Assembly: GCA_031261065.1 (NCBI GenBank)
Contig: JAISKD010000008.1
Span: 140,490-204,489, forward strand
DNA: 64,000 bases
DNA from: Mycoplasmataceae bacterium
GTDB lineage: Bacteria > Bacillota_I > Bacilli_A > Mycoplasmatales > Mycoplasmoidaceae
Reading direction: 5' to 3'
Below are positions 20,188-29,424 of this stretch, piece after piece. Numbering within the stretch: position 1 is the first letter of the stretch; each line of letters opens with the position of its first letter. A program made the translations under genes and the position numbers. The notes below the pieces were generated by a model, which saw only the letters and a program-made list of their open reading frames with translations, had not been told where the DNA came from and ran no database searches.

Positions 20188-20820
20188 ATGAGAATCATAT
20201 TATTAGGAGCCCCTGGTTCGGGTAAAGGAACATTAAGCAACATATTAATCGAAAAAAAGGGATATGTACAAATATCAACTGGAGATTTATTTAGAGAACA
20301 AGTTCAATTAGGAACTGAATTAGGTAAAAAGGTTGAATCTATTATGAAAGCTGGAGAATTCGTTCCAGTTGAAATTACAAATAAGATTCTTGAAAATAAA
20401 TTAGCAGAACTTAAACATAATGATAACATTATCTTTGATGGTTATCCTAGAAACATTGAACAAGCTAATTATTTATCAACACTTACAAATATTGACAAGG
20501 TTATTGAAATACAAGTTTCAGATGATATTCTTTTAAAAAGAATAGTTGGAAGATGAACATGTCCAAAATGTAAGAAAATATTTAATATTTATTCTCCAGA
20601 CATGAAACCCGCTAAAGAAGGTATTTGTGATGCATGTGGTGCTCAATTAACTCACCGTGCTGATGATAACAAAGAATCATTTGCTAAACGTATGGAAATC
20701 TTCCATAAATCAACTACTCCACTAATTGACTATTACAAATCTAAAGGTTTATTAGTATCTATTGATGGTAACGGTGGATCAGCAGATATAATTACAGCTT
20801 TAACTGGTATATTGTTTTAA
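20188..20820 (+). CDS. adk: Adenylate kinase, 210 aa
   Basis: MRIILLGAPGSGKGTLSNIL carries the P-loop. ISTGDLFRE, IFDGYPRN (FDGYPR nucleotide-binding motif) and a LID domain with four cysteines (CPKC near 125, CDAC near 147) follow, so this is the zinc-binding form. It interconverts AMP, ATP and ADP in the cytoplasm. A longer frame extends upstream, but TATAAT lies exactly six bases before this ATG, which sets the start and implies a leaderless mRNA. One TGA Trp codon in the LID. Confidence 0.97.
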
Positions 20821-20824
20821 TTAA

Positions 20825-21634
20825 CTATATTTCTTCTAAATATACTTCTTCTGTAATCTCTTTAGTTCAGAAAGCTATTTTCTTTCAGTTAATTAGTTTA
20901 GCGTAGTGTTTATAGTAATTAACTATCATTACAGTAAACATTCCACCAACTGCAGCCGTTATTCCGGCTCCAGCACATCCTGTAGCTGTGTAGCTATTGA
21001 TGATACTTGTCATGTTGTACCCATATATTTTGTCAGGATCTCTCATATTATCGAAAATATAGTCAACATCAGTATCTATCTTTCTTGTATCGGCAGTTAT
21101 GTTGATGACAGATGATAAAGCATTACCTGATTTCAAAGCAAGTCCTACGATCATTAATCCTAATAGTGCTAAAATAAATGACATATTTAAAATACCATAT
21201 CCTGAATTTCTATTGTAAATGCAATTTAGTACAAATAAACTAATATCAAATGCTAATATAATTGATGTTAGAATTACTAAAACTAATGGGTAGGTATTTA
21301 AATAAATACCGTCTTCTAATTGACTAACATCAAATAGTTTTAATCTTAGGGGGTCTAAGCTAATAATAGCAAATGCATCAATTGTTATATGTGGTCTATG
21401 TCACTGAAAAAACCACTTATCAAACAGACCCAAGTCTATTTGTACCATTGCTACGCCAGATCCATCTGGTTCTACAAACCCAGTAACATGTGCATCTACA
21501 GTGGGTAATCCGAAAACACCCGCAGCAAGCAAAATAAACATTGTTGCCGATAAAATTATTGAAACAGTAAAAGAAATTTTAAGGCACTTCTTAATACCTA
21601 AATCTTTCTTATCTACTAGTTTCTTTATAGCCAT
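20825..21634 (-). CDS. Four-helix membrane protein downstream of 4.5S RNA, 269 aa
   Basis: Four hydrophobic segments are visible: after KKCLKISFTVSIILS near residue 17, LVLVILTSIILAFDISLF, SFILALLGLMIVGLAL, and a final Ala/Gly-rich stretch near GAGITAAVGGMFTVMIVN. Between segments 1 and 2 lies an extracytoplasmic loop (PTVDAHVTGFVEPDG). No known family. Its ATG lies about ten bases after the 3' end of the 4.5S RNA with no separate -10 box or terminator between, so the mRNA is probably cut from the same transcript. Confidence 0.75.
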
Positions 21635-21644
21635 ATTATTAAAA

Positions 21645-21724
21645 TGTCACTACACACAAAGGATTATGCTTAGTGCTGCTTCATTTCTGACCTGACACAT
21701 TTCGCCACCAAGGTTGTAATGACA
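21645..21724 (-). ncRNA. ffs: 4.5S/SRP RNA
   Basis: On the reverse strand the conserved SRP domain IV reads TGTCAGGTCAGAAATGAAGC, the Ffh-binding loop. The two ends pair (GTCATTACA with TGTAGTGAC), closing the hairpin. TATAAT followed by six bases puts the 5' end near 21723. With about 80 nt it is the short bacterial/mollicute form. It works with Ffh to target membrane proteins. The membrane protein gene begins immediately after it. Confidence 0.9.
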
Positions 21725-21759
21725 TTGTTATTATATTTTATGTATGAGTAAAAAATAAA

Positions 21760-22014
21760 TTACTTTTTACTTGACTTTTTGCTTGCTTTACGTCTAGCTC
21801 TATACTCTTTATAGTTTCCTATACGTCTTTTAATAGTTAATACCGAAGTTAAAACTCCAACTAAACCAAATATAAGGAAGATGATTCCGAAGACCAAGAA
21901 TATGCTTTTTGAATCAGCAGTCATACCTCCATATATGCATAGAAGGATTACTCCTACTATAGCACAAACGACTCCTGTTAAAAGTCCCATTAAAACACCA
22001 CTTCTACTTTTCAT
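21760..22014 (-). CDS. Small two-helix membrane protein, 84 aa
   Basis: Two transmembrane helices (VLMGLLTGVVCAIVGVILLC and IFLVFGIIFLIFGLVGVLTS) are separated by a short loop and followed by a strongly basic tail (RRIGNYKEYRARRKASKKSS). The tail should face the cytoplasm and could bind nucleic acid or phospholipid. TATAAT lies seven bases before ATG. It ends about 35 bases upstream of the 4.5S RNA promoter region. No family recognised. Confidence 0.75.
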   Translation of the reverse strand: MKSRSGVLMGLLTGVVCAIVGVILLCIYGGMTADSKSIFLVFGIIFLIFGLVGVLTSVLTIKRRIGNYKEYRARRKASKKSSKK

Positions 22015-22128
22015 ATTTAATATTATATATTAATTGTTTAATAAAATATAAAGAAAGTTGAGCTATTTATCAAAAATATCAACTCTTTTGCTCAATAAGT
22101 ATAATTAGAATTTAAAAATAAGGTTCTA

Positions 22129-22200
22129 ATTATACATTTTTGGAAAAAGGTATAATATAATAACATTATTAGAGCATTATTATACATTTTTGCAAAAAAG
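22129..22200 (+). promoter_or_regulatory. Two 22-bp near-identical repeats 50 bp apart before fic
   Basis: ATTATACATTTTTGGAAAAA (from 22129) and ATTATACATTTTTGCAAAAA (from 22179) continue with G or AG and T. The centres are exactly 50 bp apart, the second ending seven bases before the fic start codon. The spacing of about five helical turns and the C-terminal winged helix of Fic suggest operators for autoregulation; they could also be duplicated promoters. Confidence 0.6.
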
Positions 22201-22206
22201 TAAAAT

Positions 22207-23340
22207 ATGAAAAGACAAGGTGAAAAAAGAACGATAATTAAAGAAAATAATGCTAGTTATGAATGTTTCATTCCTACAAAGCTTGCTGATCTACATGATT
22301 TAAATATCAATGAAGAAATTAACAAATCAATAGTAAAAGCCAATATAGAACTCGCTAAACTAGAAGAAGCTTCTCTTAACATTCCTGATATAAATACATT
22401 TTTAGCTGGATATGTTTATAAAGAAGCTCTATTAACAAGTAAAATAGAAGGAACACAATGCACCATGGAAGATATATTTGATGAAAATAATCCAGCAAAC
22501 ATTAATCTTGAAGTTGAAGATGTAATTAGATATCATAAAGCATTAAATGTAGCAATACATGATTCTAATAGACTACCACTATGTAATAGAATGTTATGTC
22601 GTATACATGAAGAACTATTAAATGGGATTGATAGTAAATATCCAGGAAGTTTTAGAAGAACACAAAACTGAATTGGAGGTAAAGATATTAAATCAGCAAA
22701 ATTTGTTCCACCTAATCCTGAAGAAATAAACAATTTAATGTTAGATTTAGAAAAATTTATTAATCATAATGAAAAATACGATTTATTAGTCGTTATAAGC
22801 CTTGTACATTATCAATTCGAAACTATTCATCCATTTTTAGATGGTAATGGAAGAATAGGAAGAATGATAGCGTTGTTAATGATGTTGGAAAAGAAAGCAT
22901 TAACATATCCTATTTTATATTTATCATATTTCCTTAAAAAGAATAAACTAGATTATAGTGAGTACTTAACAAAAGTTAGAAGAACTGGAGATTATGAATC
23001 TTGACTCCTATTTTTTATTAATGCAATAGCAGAATCTTCTAAAGAAAGCTATCTTTCTATTAAACAAATTGATAATTTAGTTAAAAAGCACAAACATATA
23101 TTAGAAGTTAAAAAATGTAAAAAAATAACATTTAAAGTTTTTGATATTCTTTTAGAAAAGCCAATAATTAATATTAAAACAATAAAAGATAGACTTGGTG
23201 TAACTTTTAAGACTGCTTCCCTTCAAGTTAAAAAAATGTTAGAATATAAGATTTTATCAAAAACTAGTCAAGTACAGAAAAATCAAACTTTTGTTTATAA
23301 AGAATATTTAGACATTTTATCAAAAAATACAGAGATATAA
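22207..23340 (+). CDS. Fic-family AMPylase with N-terminal inhibitory helix, 377 aa
   Basis: The catalytic motif HPFLDGNGRIGR lies near residue 207. The inhibitory motif TSKIEGT ((S/T)xxxEG) near residue 78 makes this a class II, self-inhibited Fic protein. The last 100 residues (PIINIKTIKDRLGVTFKTAS onward) form a winged helix-turn-helix, a common arrangement in which Fic-HTH proteins also bind their own promoter. Fic enzymes attach AMP or other groups to Tyr, Thr or Ser of target proteins; the target here is unknown. Two TGA Trp codons join the parts. Paired upstream repeats fit autoregulation. Confidence 0.9.
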
Positions 23341-23352
23341 TAATTTTACTAT

Positions 23353-23895
23353 ATGACAACTATATATTATGTTAGACATGGTCAGACAGACATGAATGCT
23401 GCTGGACTATGAGCTGGTAAAACTAATGCTCAATTAACAGATATTGGCAAACAACAAGCTATTAAGACAGCTAAAGATTTAGAAAACACTAAAATAGATG
23501 TCGCTTATGTTTCTCCACTTGATCGTGCTATTAATACCTTCAACTATATTAATGAGTTTCATCACCTTACTCCTATCATAGATAAAAGAATAGAAGAAAG
23601 AGGTTTTGGCGAAGCTGAAGGTAAAACAAGTGATGAAACAATAAGTAAAGAAAAAATGTATGATTGAAATCTAAACTCTGATTTCAATATTGGTGTTGAA
23701 AAGATAAAGGATGCTTATAAAAGAGTAGAAGAGTTTTTAAATGAAACATTAAAAAACAATAAAAATAAGAATATCCTAATTGTAGCACATGGAGCCATTG
23801 GTAGGATGTTTGATGTATATTTTAATGGTTTACCTGCCAATGGGATAATATTAACTGGTCCTAAAAATGGTGAAGTAAAGATATATAGTAAATAG
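23353..23895 (+). CDS. Histidine phosphatase (phosphoglycerate mutase-like), 180 aa
   Basis: TIYYVRHGQTDMNAAGLWAG contains the RHG catalytic motif near residue 8. VSPLDRAINTF, EERGFGEAEG and ILIVAHGAIGR (second catalytic His) follow in order. The protein is shorter than cofactor-dependent glycolytic mutase and resembles the general phosphatase branch (CobC/GpmB type). Its substrate cannot be told from sequence. It follows fic by 12 bases and probably shares its transcript. Two TGA Trp codons. Confidence 0.9.
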
Positions 23896-23969
23896 CTCAT
23901 AAGCGCTTTCCTTCGCAAAAACAAAGCAATAACATAGTTATATAGTAACAAATTTATATAATAATATTG

Positions 23970-26178
23970 ATGAATAAAACAAAAATAAATCCTACTAAAA
24001 AATTTAAAAAATGAATAGCTATATCCGGAGCTTCTAGCGTAATAGCGGGTGCGGGTGCTGGAGTAGCAGCAGGGTACGTTATATGAAATAAACCCGCAGT
24101 TGTGAATTATCATATAACTGACTTATCACAAACTTCACTGCAAGTTGGTCAAAAAGTAGATATAACGATTACTAAAAATGGCGAGAAACTTAGTAGTTTA
24201 CCAAGTGGTTGAACTTTAAAGACTTCAACTCCTACTTTTATATCTATTACAGAAAAGTCTGATGGTGGAGCAGTTAGTACTTTAACATTTACTAATGCCA
24301 TAAACCTCGAAGAAAATGAAATAGAAGCTAGAATTTCTTTAGTCGATAAAAATGATAATGAAAAATGGATTCATCGTAGATTCCCATGATTTAATTGATC
24401 AAGGATATCAATTTGAGATAAGTCTTCCTACTAAGGTTCACTATTCACTTCCTACATATGATACAGGAAGTCATACATGTCCTTTCATTGTAACTTATGT
24501 TAATGGATTGCAAGTAGAGAACGATACAGAAGTTACATTAAGTTTAAAAAATGAACTTGGTGTATTATTGTGTTCAACAACTCTCACTATAATGGAATCT
24601 ATCGATGAGTATGTAGTCAATAGTTCATCTTCAACAACCCCATTAGTATTTAACGGTGCTGAGGGTGCTGATACATCGACTATTACCGTTATAAAAAATA
24701 GCGTCGCAATGGATACCGATACTCTCGAAAATCTAGGCTATTCATTTGAATCTTCTCTTCCAAATAACGTAATCGTTGTAATTGAAGGCAATCAAATAAA
24801 AGCTAAATATATAAATGCGTTTGGAATTACTCAACAAACAGAAGTTACTATTTCATTGCTTGGACCATCGCATAACTTATTATGCTCAACAACTTTAAAC
24901 ATAAGCGAATATGCCCCTGATTGATTATCGCAAACATGGTACCTTACGAATCTAACTGCAGAGCAATTATCTAATGTGGGAGATAAAAGAGCGCTCAGTG
25001 TTTTTATCGGCGATGGTTCACAAACACCAGTTGCATTACCTCAAGGATATTACTTTGAAATTGGTCGACCAGATAAGCTTCACGTAGTCAAAGATTTGGA
25101 TACAAACAACTGATCAGTTGTTTATCAAACAGCTTCTCCACAAGAGTTGCAAGTTGCAATATTACTTCGCGATAACATGGGAAACGTTGTTGCAAGTACT
25201 TACATAATTTTAAACTCAACTAGTAACGTCTGAAGTATTCCAGACTTATCTAGCATAACATTAAAAACCTTAGGACAAACAGCAACATTTGAAGTCTCAG
25301 TAGATTCAGGAGATGGTAATCCCCCTACTGTTTTACCACCAGATTATGTTTTCATTACTTCTATCCCGAATGTTACAATAACTAAGGTGCTTCCAGATGA
25401 TCCCACAGATTGAAGATTTAACGTTACATATACAACTGGTTCACGTGAAGACGCTACAATTTCAATATACTTTGAAAACTCTTCTAAAACCGTGTTGGCA
25501 TCAACGTCTATAAATATAGGCAAACTTAAAAACGTTTTCTCTATGTCTTATGCTGGAGGTTCATTGTTTGTTGGAGATTCAACAATTTGTACAATTCTTA
25601 TGAATGGCGGTTCTGCCGTTGGAGAAGTAAACCCGAATTATAAACTTGAGGTTGTTAATAGTAGTTATGCAGCTAATGTAATAATTTCTCCATCGTGAGA
25701 TGATGCTACATGAACTATAATATATGTATCACCTGTTAGTGGGTCTACACCTGTTTCTGTCGAAATAGGATTAATTCCTAAAGATGGAGGTTATCCTGCA
25801 GCTACTATGCACGTTACTGTAATACCTGATGTTGGTCCAAGGATTAGTGGAGTTAATCAACGTATTCTCGGATACAATAACTATATCCCGTTTGACCTTT
25901 ATATAGATGGAGTCAAACAAACCGGACTTCCAGAAAATTATTCATGAAAAATAATAACGGTAAATAAAGAAGAATTTCCCGATATAGAAGTAGTTTCTTT
26001 TGCTGATCCAGCAGGCAACTTTAAATTACAACCTACCGTGGCAGGACAAGCAAATTACCTTGATGATTTGCCACAGGTAGGAACGAATGATGTAATGCTA
26101 GTTCTTTTCAAAGACGGCAATCCTTGTTTATCTGAACCATTCTATGCCTTCAGAGGAGATCAGACTCCTAAACTGTAG
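23970..26178 (+). pseudogene. Large surface protein with a frameshift in the first module
   Basis: The start MNKTKINPTKKFKKWIAISG leads into a Gly/Ala-rich membrane segment (near residues 19-40), so the protein is membrane-anchored without a lipobox. At least six Ig-like modules follow, with repeated CSTTLTI and similar ends. The first frame stops at TAA 24432-24434; the module frame resumes near 24352 and runs to TAG 26176. Removing one A from GATAATGAAAAATGG near 24350-24366 restores a 735-residue protein. The first module also seems about 40 residues short, so a deletion at that point is likely. The A5 run is short for a phase-switch tract, so I favour decay or a sequence error. TATAAT lies seven bases before ATG. 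Confidence 0.65.
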
Positions 26179-26291
26179 TTTTTCTTAAAACCAGACCCAT
26201 CATATATAAATAATCTGGACTATTAACAAAAATTCAAAAAAAAATATAAGATTTATTCAAGATTTATACAGGAATTATTCTTAATTAGAAA

Positions 26292-26576
26292 GTGCGCAAT
26301 AATTATGTGCATAGTTATAAAATTATTAAATCGACTAATAATCCAGTAAAAGTTGGTGATACTATTATTATGGAACCTGCTAAAATAAAATCAAATATAA
26401 AAGGAACTCCAAAGAAACCTTCTAAATTTGATACTATACTTCAAAAAATAGATCTCTTAGGTACAAAAGTAGAAGTTCTTACTTCTGACATGAAAGAAGT
26501 AAAAGCAAGGATGGAACGTGTTGAAAACACATTGCAAGAACATAGTGATATTTTTAAACATAACAACTTAAAGTAG
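26292..26576 (+). CDS. Short coiled-coil protein, up to 94 aa
   Basis: Lys-rich residues 30-50 are followed by a clear coiled coil (LQKIDLLGTKVEVLTSDMKE then VKARMERVENTLQEHSD) with hydrophobic residues every third and fourth position. This resembles the coiled-coil tails of small mycoplasma DUF16-type proteins, but I do not claim that family. The start is uncertain: GTG 26292, or ATG 26370 which would give 68 residues. No -10 box at the usual distance. Confidence 0.5.
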   Translation: MRNNYVHSYKIIKSTNNPVKVGDTIIMEPAKIKSNIKGTPKKPSKFDTILQKIDLLGTKVEVLTSDMKEVKARMERVENTLQEHSDIFKHNNLK

Positions 26577-27040
26577 TTTATAGTTACTTATATAAAAATA
26601 GATAAAAAAAATCGCCCTTGCTTTCACAAAGACAATCTTTTTTAACTAACCAAAGTTCTTACAAGCTGTTATACAGTTTTAATGTTTGTAGATTGCTTTC
26701 AAAGTGAGACCTTACCTTGAAACAATTTTCTTCAATCATTTGCCTCGCGTTGGCTAATAATCTAGCTATTAATTTTCAATTTAGATTCGCAATTCTGTAA
26801 TTTTCTACCATATTGTTAACTCGGCCCCCGAGCATAGCTTTATGATGTTAAACTACGTGAATTGTTTTATTTCAATCTACATACAAACTGTTTTCACAAC
26901 TTGCATAATTGTTATATCTATTTTTTTATTTAATTTATCAAATTTTTTCAATGTATTTATACATATTTAATGGATTTAATATAGAAGGTTAAGGTTTTAT
27001 CTATATATGCACCATTCTACTTATAATTAATAATAAGGTT
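26577..27040. other. 464-bp gap with remnants of a duplicated dcd start
   Basis: No open gene is visible. Near 26757-26777 the stretch TCTAGCTATTAATTTTCAAT matches the area upstream of the second paralogue (29348-29367) and the start of the dCMP deaminase gene. CAATCTACATACAAACTGTT (from 26873) recurs upstream of the second paralogue too. The segment therefore looks like an older copy of the duplicated dcd start plus the promoter region of the surface genes. Confidence 0.5.
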
Positions 27041-29285
27041 ATGAAAAATAAATTCTGGAATAAAAAAATTATCACACCCATGATAATGGCTTCTATGAGT
27101 GGAGCAATTGTTACTTCTACAGCAATATCAACTTCATGTTCTTCTACTTCACTTCCTGCAATTAAATATGAACTTAGTTCCTCATCAACTGTTGCATATG
27201 GTGCTACACTAACGATTACAGCATCATATACTGGTGAACTCGTTGAAGGTGAAGTATTCCAATGAGGAGGCTTTAGTGAAGGCAATAACAATGGTATCGT
27301 TTTCTCTCTATCTGAAGCAGATGATAAAAGTATATTAACAATCACTAATAGTAACTCAGCTGATGAAGATAAAATATTTACTAGTATCATCATTGCATAT
27401 AATGGTAAATCTACAAGCGTTGAACACATTATATGCAAAGAACAAAGTACCGTTATTACTTCAAGCATTACAACGCCTACAAGCATAAATTGATATGAAT
27501 CATTGGTAATCACTGTTAGTGCTACCCATAACCACAGTGATTTTACTTGAAAAAATATAAATTCTGATCAGAATGTAGAATTTGAGTTGAGTAATGGTAG
27601 TGGAGTTAATGATACTCTAACAATTAACAATATAAATGCAACTAATTCATTAATGCTTTTAAGTAATATTAAAGTTTCATGTAATGGAAGTGAACTACTC
27701 ATTCCTACAATTACTATATTTCCACAAGCTACTGTAATTGATTTGGACTATAGTCTTCCAATAGAAACAGGCAATATTACAGTGCCTTATAATGGACAAT
27801 TAGTTATTACAGCAAGTTCTACTCATTTTGTGGGTAAATGCAAATGAAATAAACCTGCTAATGGTAATGGTATTACATATGTTGTTAGTGGAGATAAAAA
27901 CGAAATTCTTACCATCACTAACAACAATTCTAATGGTACGGTAGTGATTCCAGCCAATGTAATCAATGTTACTAACAACTATGCAACTAAAAATGTTCCA
28001 TACTCTGTTACTCTGCCAATTATTGAAATTGGATTGTCGTATAGCATTGGTCCGGATGCATCAGGCTATATTACAATCCCATACAGTGAGTCCTTAACTA
28101 TAATTGCTAGTGATCCCTCTGGTTTTGTGGACGATTGTGTATGAACTAAGCCCGACGATGGCGACGGAATTACATATGTTCCAGGGGGGGGCTAATAACA
28201 GTACTCTTACCATTACCAACAATAATTCCAGTATCAAGAAAGCGATTCCATCTAACGCAATCGGAGTTTCTAACAATGGGACAACTGCAAGTGTTACAGC
28301 CACTACCATCATACCTCCCGCATGAGGCGGTGCTACAGTAACCACCACCAACCATACATACAATGTTGAGGTTGATGATGACGCTGCCTTTGCTGGCTTA
28401 CTTTGTAACATGTCTGACGACTACTACTATTTCGATGTTGGTACAGGAGGTACTGAACAAATAGCAAAAGTAGACATGAAATCAATTGCTTTTATATATG
28501 ATGGAACATTGGAGTCTATAGGAGATTATTTTCTTAATGGATGCACTAATCTGGATTGTGATATAATTATTCCTACAACATGTAAAACAATAGGAAATAA
28601 CTTCTTATATGGAGACACAAGATTCAATGGGAATGTGGCACTTCCTTCTGGCACAGAAAGCATTGGAGTATCTTTTATGTATCAATGCGAAAAATTCAAT
28701 AAGCCTATTTCCATTCCTGGTAGTGTCACGACTATTAATGAAAATTTCATGAATTTGTGCAAAAAATTTAATAGCACAATCTCCCTTAACGAAGGTACTG
28801 TGTTTATTCATTCAAATTTTCTATTCGGTGGTAGTCTGTATCCCTTTAACCAACCTATAGTTATTCCAAACTCTGTAACCTCAATTGGAAATGATTTTTT
28901 GGCTGGAAACGCCAATTTCAATTCACCTATAACTTTATCTAATTCTCTAAAACAGTTAGGCAATGGCTTTCTTTTTGAATGTTCCACTTTCAATCAAGAT
29001 GTAACCATACCAAATGGCATGGAATTAATTGCCTCCAGTAATACTGGACACGGTTTTTTAACGAGATGTGATAAAATGGTTCATACTGTTAATTTCGGTT
29101 CTAATGAAGCTAGTATATTTGGTGATAGTAATTATAAGCAATATCACATGTCGGCAGCAACTAACGATGTTGATTGCTACACGAATGGTATTAAAATCAA
29201 AGGCGATTATGCTGAATCTATCCATGAAGTCCTTCCCGATAAAACGGACTCCACCCCTTTTAGAAAACTTATTGTAACAACCTAA
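27041..29285 (+). CDS. Ig-like/LRR surface protein, paralogue 1, phase-OFF at a G8 tract
   Basis: MKNKFWNKKIITPMIMASMS, then TSTAISTSCSS, gives a signal sequence with lipobox-like Cys. Modules of about 90 residues follow with GNITVPYxGQLVITAS and NGITYV cores, then 11 or so LRR units (FNxPIxIPxSVTxIGxxFL). The frame runs to TAA 28193-28195 (384 residues) just after a run of eight Gs at 28184-28191. With seven Gs the text reads YVPGGANNSTLTITNNNSSI and continues to TAA 29283, a 747-residue protein. The tract type and position point to phase variation with this copy OFF. It has a close tandem paralogue. Confidence 0.8.
28184..28191. repeat. G8 homopolymer at the frame break of paralogue 1
   Basis: Eight consecutive Gs in a genome where such runs are rare. 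One G fewer restores the reading frame into the LRR domain. Confidence 0.9.
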
Positions 29286-29306
29286 ACACACTTTATAACA
29301 AACATT

Positions 29307-29360
29307 AAAAGGGCAGACGCTTTATCGCGAAACGAATATTTTATGAGTCTCGCTATTAAT
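29307..29360 (+). pseudogene. Remnant of the dCMP deaminase gene start
   Basis: The bases encode KRADALSRNEYFMSLAIN, aligning with KRQDALSWDEYFMSLAII of the intact gene at 32172. DNA identity by eye is about 80 percent over 50 bases. It follows the stop of paralogue 1 at about the same position as the real gene follows paralogue 2. Confidence 0.75.
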
Positions 29361-29424
29361 TTTCAATCTACATACAAACTGTTTTCACAACATGCACCAT
29401 TATACTTATAATTAATAATAGGTT

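Noticed and set aside
21643..21730. Treating the 19553 RNA as 4.5S RNA
   Set aside because: The true SRP domain (GTCAGGTC and GAAGCAGC) is found at 21645-21724; the 19553 RNA lacks it.
27001..27513. Reverse-strand 170-codon frame over paralogue 1
   Set aside because: The forward frame has signal peptide, modules and a homologue; the reverse frame is composition-driven.
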